DNA from: Strigamia acuminata
Lineage: Eukaryota > Arthropoda > Chilopoda > Geophilomorpha > Linotaeniidae
Assembly: GCA_949358305.1 (NCBI GenBank)
Contig: OX442319.1
Coordinates: 6,944,001 to 7,008,000, forward strand
Direction of reading: 5' to 3'
DNA: 64,000 nt
Below the pieces are notes generated by a model, which saw only the letters and a program-made list of their open reading frames with translations, was not told the DNA's origin and made no database searches. Positions 63,064 to 64,000 of the stretch are shown here, piece by piece. A program made the position numbers and the translations under genes. How positions within the stretch are numbered: the stretch's first letter is position 1; each line of letters starts with the position of its first letter.

Positions 63064-64000
63064 TTTGTGCTAAGTCAACTGCGATGTGAAATAAGCTCAA
63101 AATTTTTTTCTTCAAAATTTAATGCTTGGGTGTTGCTAAAACTTATATTGAAGGCTTCTACTAAGGTTTAAACACTATTTCTGAACATACAGAGACATTG
63201 GACTTGTGGTGTTTGTGCTAAGTAACTGTGATGAGATCAAAAGTCTATTCTCCCAAATCATTGCTTGGATGTTGCTAAAACTTACATTGAAGGCTTCTAC
63301 TAAGGTTTAAACACTATTTCTGAACATTCAGAGACATTGGTCTTGTGGTGTTTGTGCTAAGTCAACTGTGATGAGATCAAAAGTCTATTCTCCCAAATCA
63401 TCGGTTGGATGTTTCTAAAACTTACATTGGAGCCTTCTACTAAGGTTTAAACACTATTTCTGAACATTCAGAGACATTGGTCTTATGGTGTTTGTGCTAA
63501 GTCAACTATGATGAGATCAAAAGTCTATTCTCCCAAATCATCGGTTGAATGTTTCTAAAACTTACATTGGAGCCTTCTACTAAGGTTTAAACACTATTTC
63601 TGAACATTCAGAGACATTGGTCTTGTGGTGTTTGTGCTAAGTCAACTGTGATGAGATCAAAAGTCTATTCTCCCAAATCATCGGTTGGATGTTTCTAAAA
63701 CTTACATTGGAGCCTTCTACTAAGGTTTAAACACTATTTCTGAACATTCAGAGACATTGGACTTGTGGTGTTTGTGCTAAGTCAACTGCGATGTGAAATG
63801 AGCTCAAAATTTTTTTTTCAAAATTTATTGCTTAGGTGTTGCTAAAACTTATATTGAAGGCTTCTACTAAGGTTTAAACACTATTTCTGAACATTCAGAG
63901 ACATTGGTCTTGTGGTGTTTGTGCTAAGTCAACTGCGATGTGAAATGAGCTCAAAATTTTTTTTTCAAAATTTAATGCTTGGGTGTTGCTAAAACTTATA
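63064..64000. repeat. 140-bp satellite array, right part
   Basis: About 6.7 monomers, continuing the array interrupted by F2. Here the divergent type (GCGATGTGAAAT...) begins the block near 63080 and returns at about 63788 and 63935; the standard type fills the rest, with one monomer lacking TC in AAGTCAACTG near 63220. The array runs off the window. Confidence 0.95.

Overview
The window is eukaryotic, almost certainly animal, and very probably an invertebrate. BEL/Pao LTR retrotransposons are known only from animals, the primer-binding sites match the 3' end of animal tRNA-His, and there are no bacterial features. I see no single-copy host gene. The window is a heterochromatin-like block: a 140-bp satellite array (52134-53949 and 63064-64000) invaded by at least eight nested transposable elements.

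Layout, with family names A, C, D, F and G of my own. G (minus strand, 5037-52133, its far end lies left of the window) is a large non-coding LTR element inserted in the satellite. Its left LTR is broken by A1 (minus, 1-5036, partial). Its interior holds a head-to-tail pair of A elements, A2 (10287-16861) and A3 (15505-49276), that share the middle LTR. A3 is cut inside its coding region by D (minus, 20040-38101, 4-bp duplication TATT). D is cut in one LTR by C (plus, 27051-36370, duplication CCAG). C carries a hAT-like miniature DNA transposon (30167-31245, 8-bp duplication). The last LTR of A3 is cut by F1 (minus, 39051-48164, duplication TACC). A second F copy, F2 (plus, 53950-63063, duplication TTTG), sits directly in the satellite.

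F is a complete, apparently autonomous BEL/Pao element: 1554-bp LTRs and one 1757-codon Gag-protease-RT-RNase H-integrase frame with all catalytic residues visible. C, G and D are long non-coding elements whose LTR ends resemble F, so they are probably moved in trans by F-like enzymes. Their interiors are rich in repeated, hairpin-forming RNA-like modules.

The most unusual content is family A. Its single frame encodes Gag, three zinc knuckles and an aspartic protease closely parallel to F, but at the point where reverse transcriptase should begin, the protein continues into a linker and a type II (TK1-like) thymidine kinase with P-loop, DEGQ motif and four zinc cysteines. There is no RT, RNase H or integrase. 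A2 keeps this 1001-codon Gag-Pro-thymidine kinase frame intact, A1 is open as far as the window shows, and A3 is split by D. The simplest model is a satellite-like retroelement that supplies capsid, protease and a dTMP-producing enzyme and borrows polymerase and integrase from F-type relatives. All families share a tRNA-His primer site and a second conserved 12-nt leader motif complementary to the tRNA-His anticodon arm, which suggests a shared two-site primer contact.
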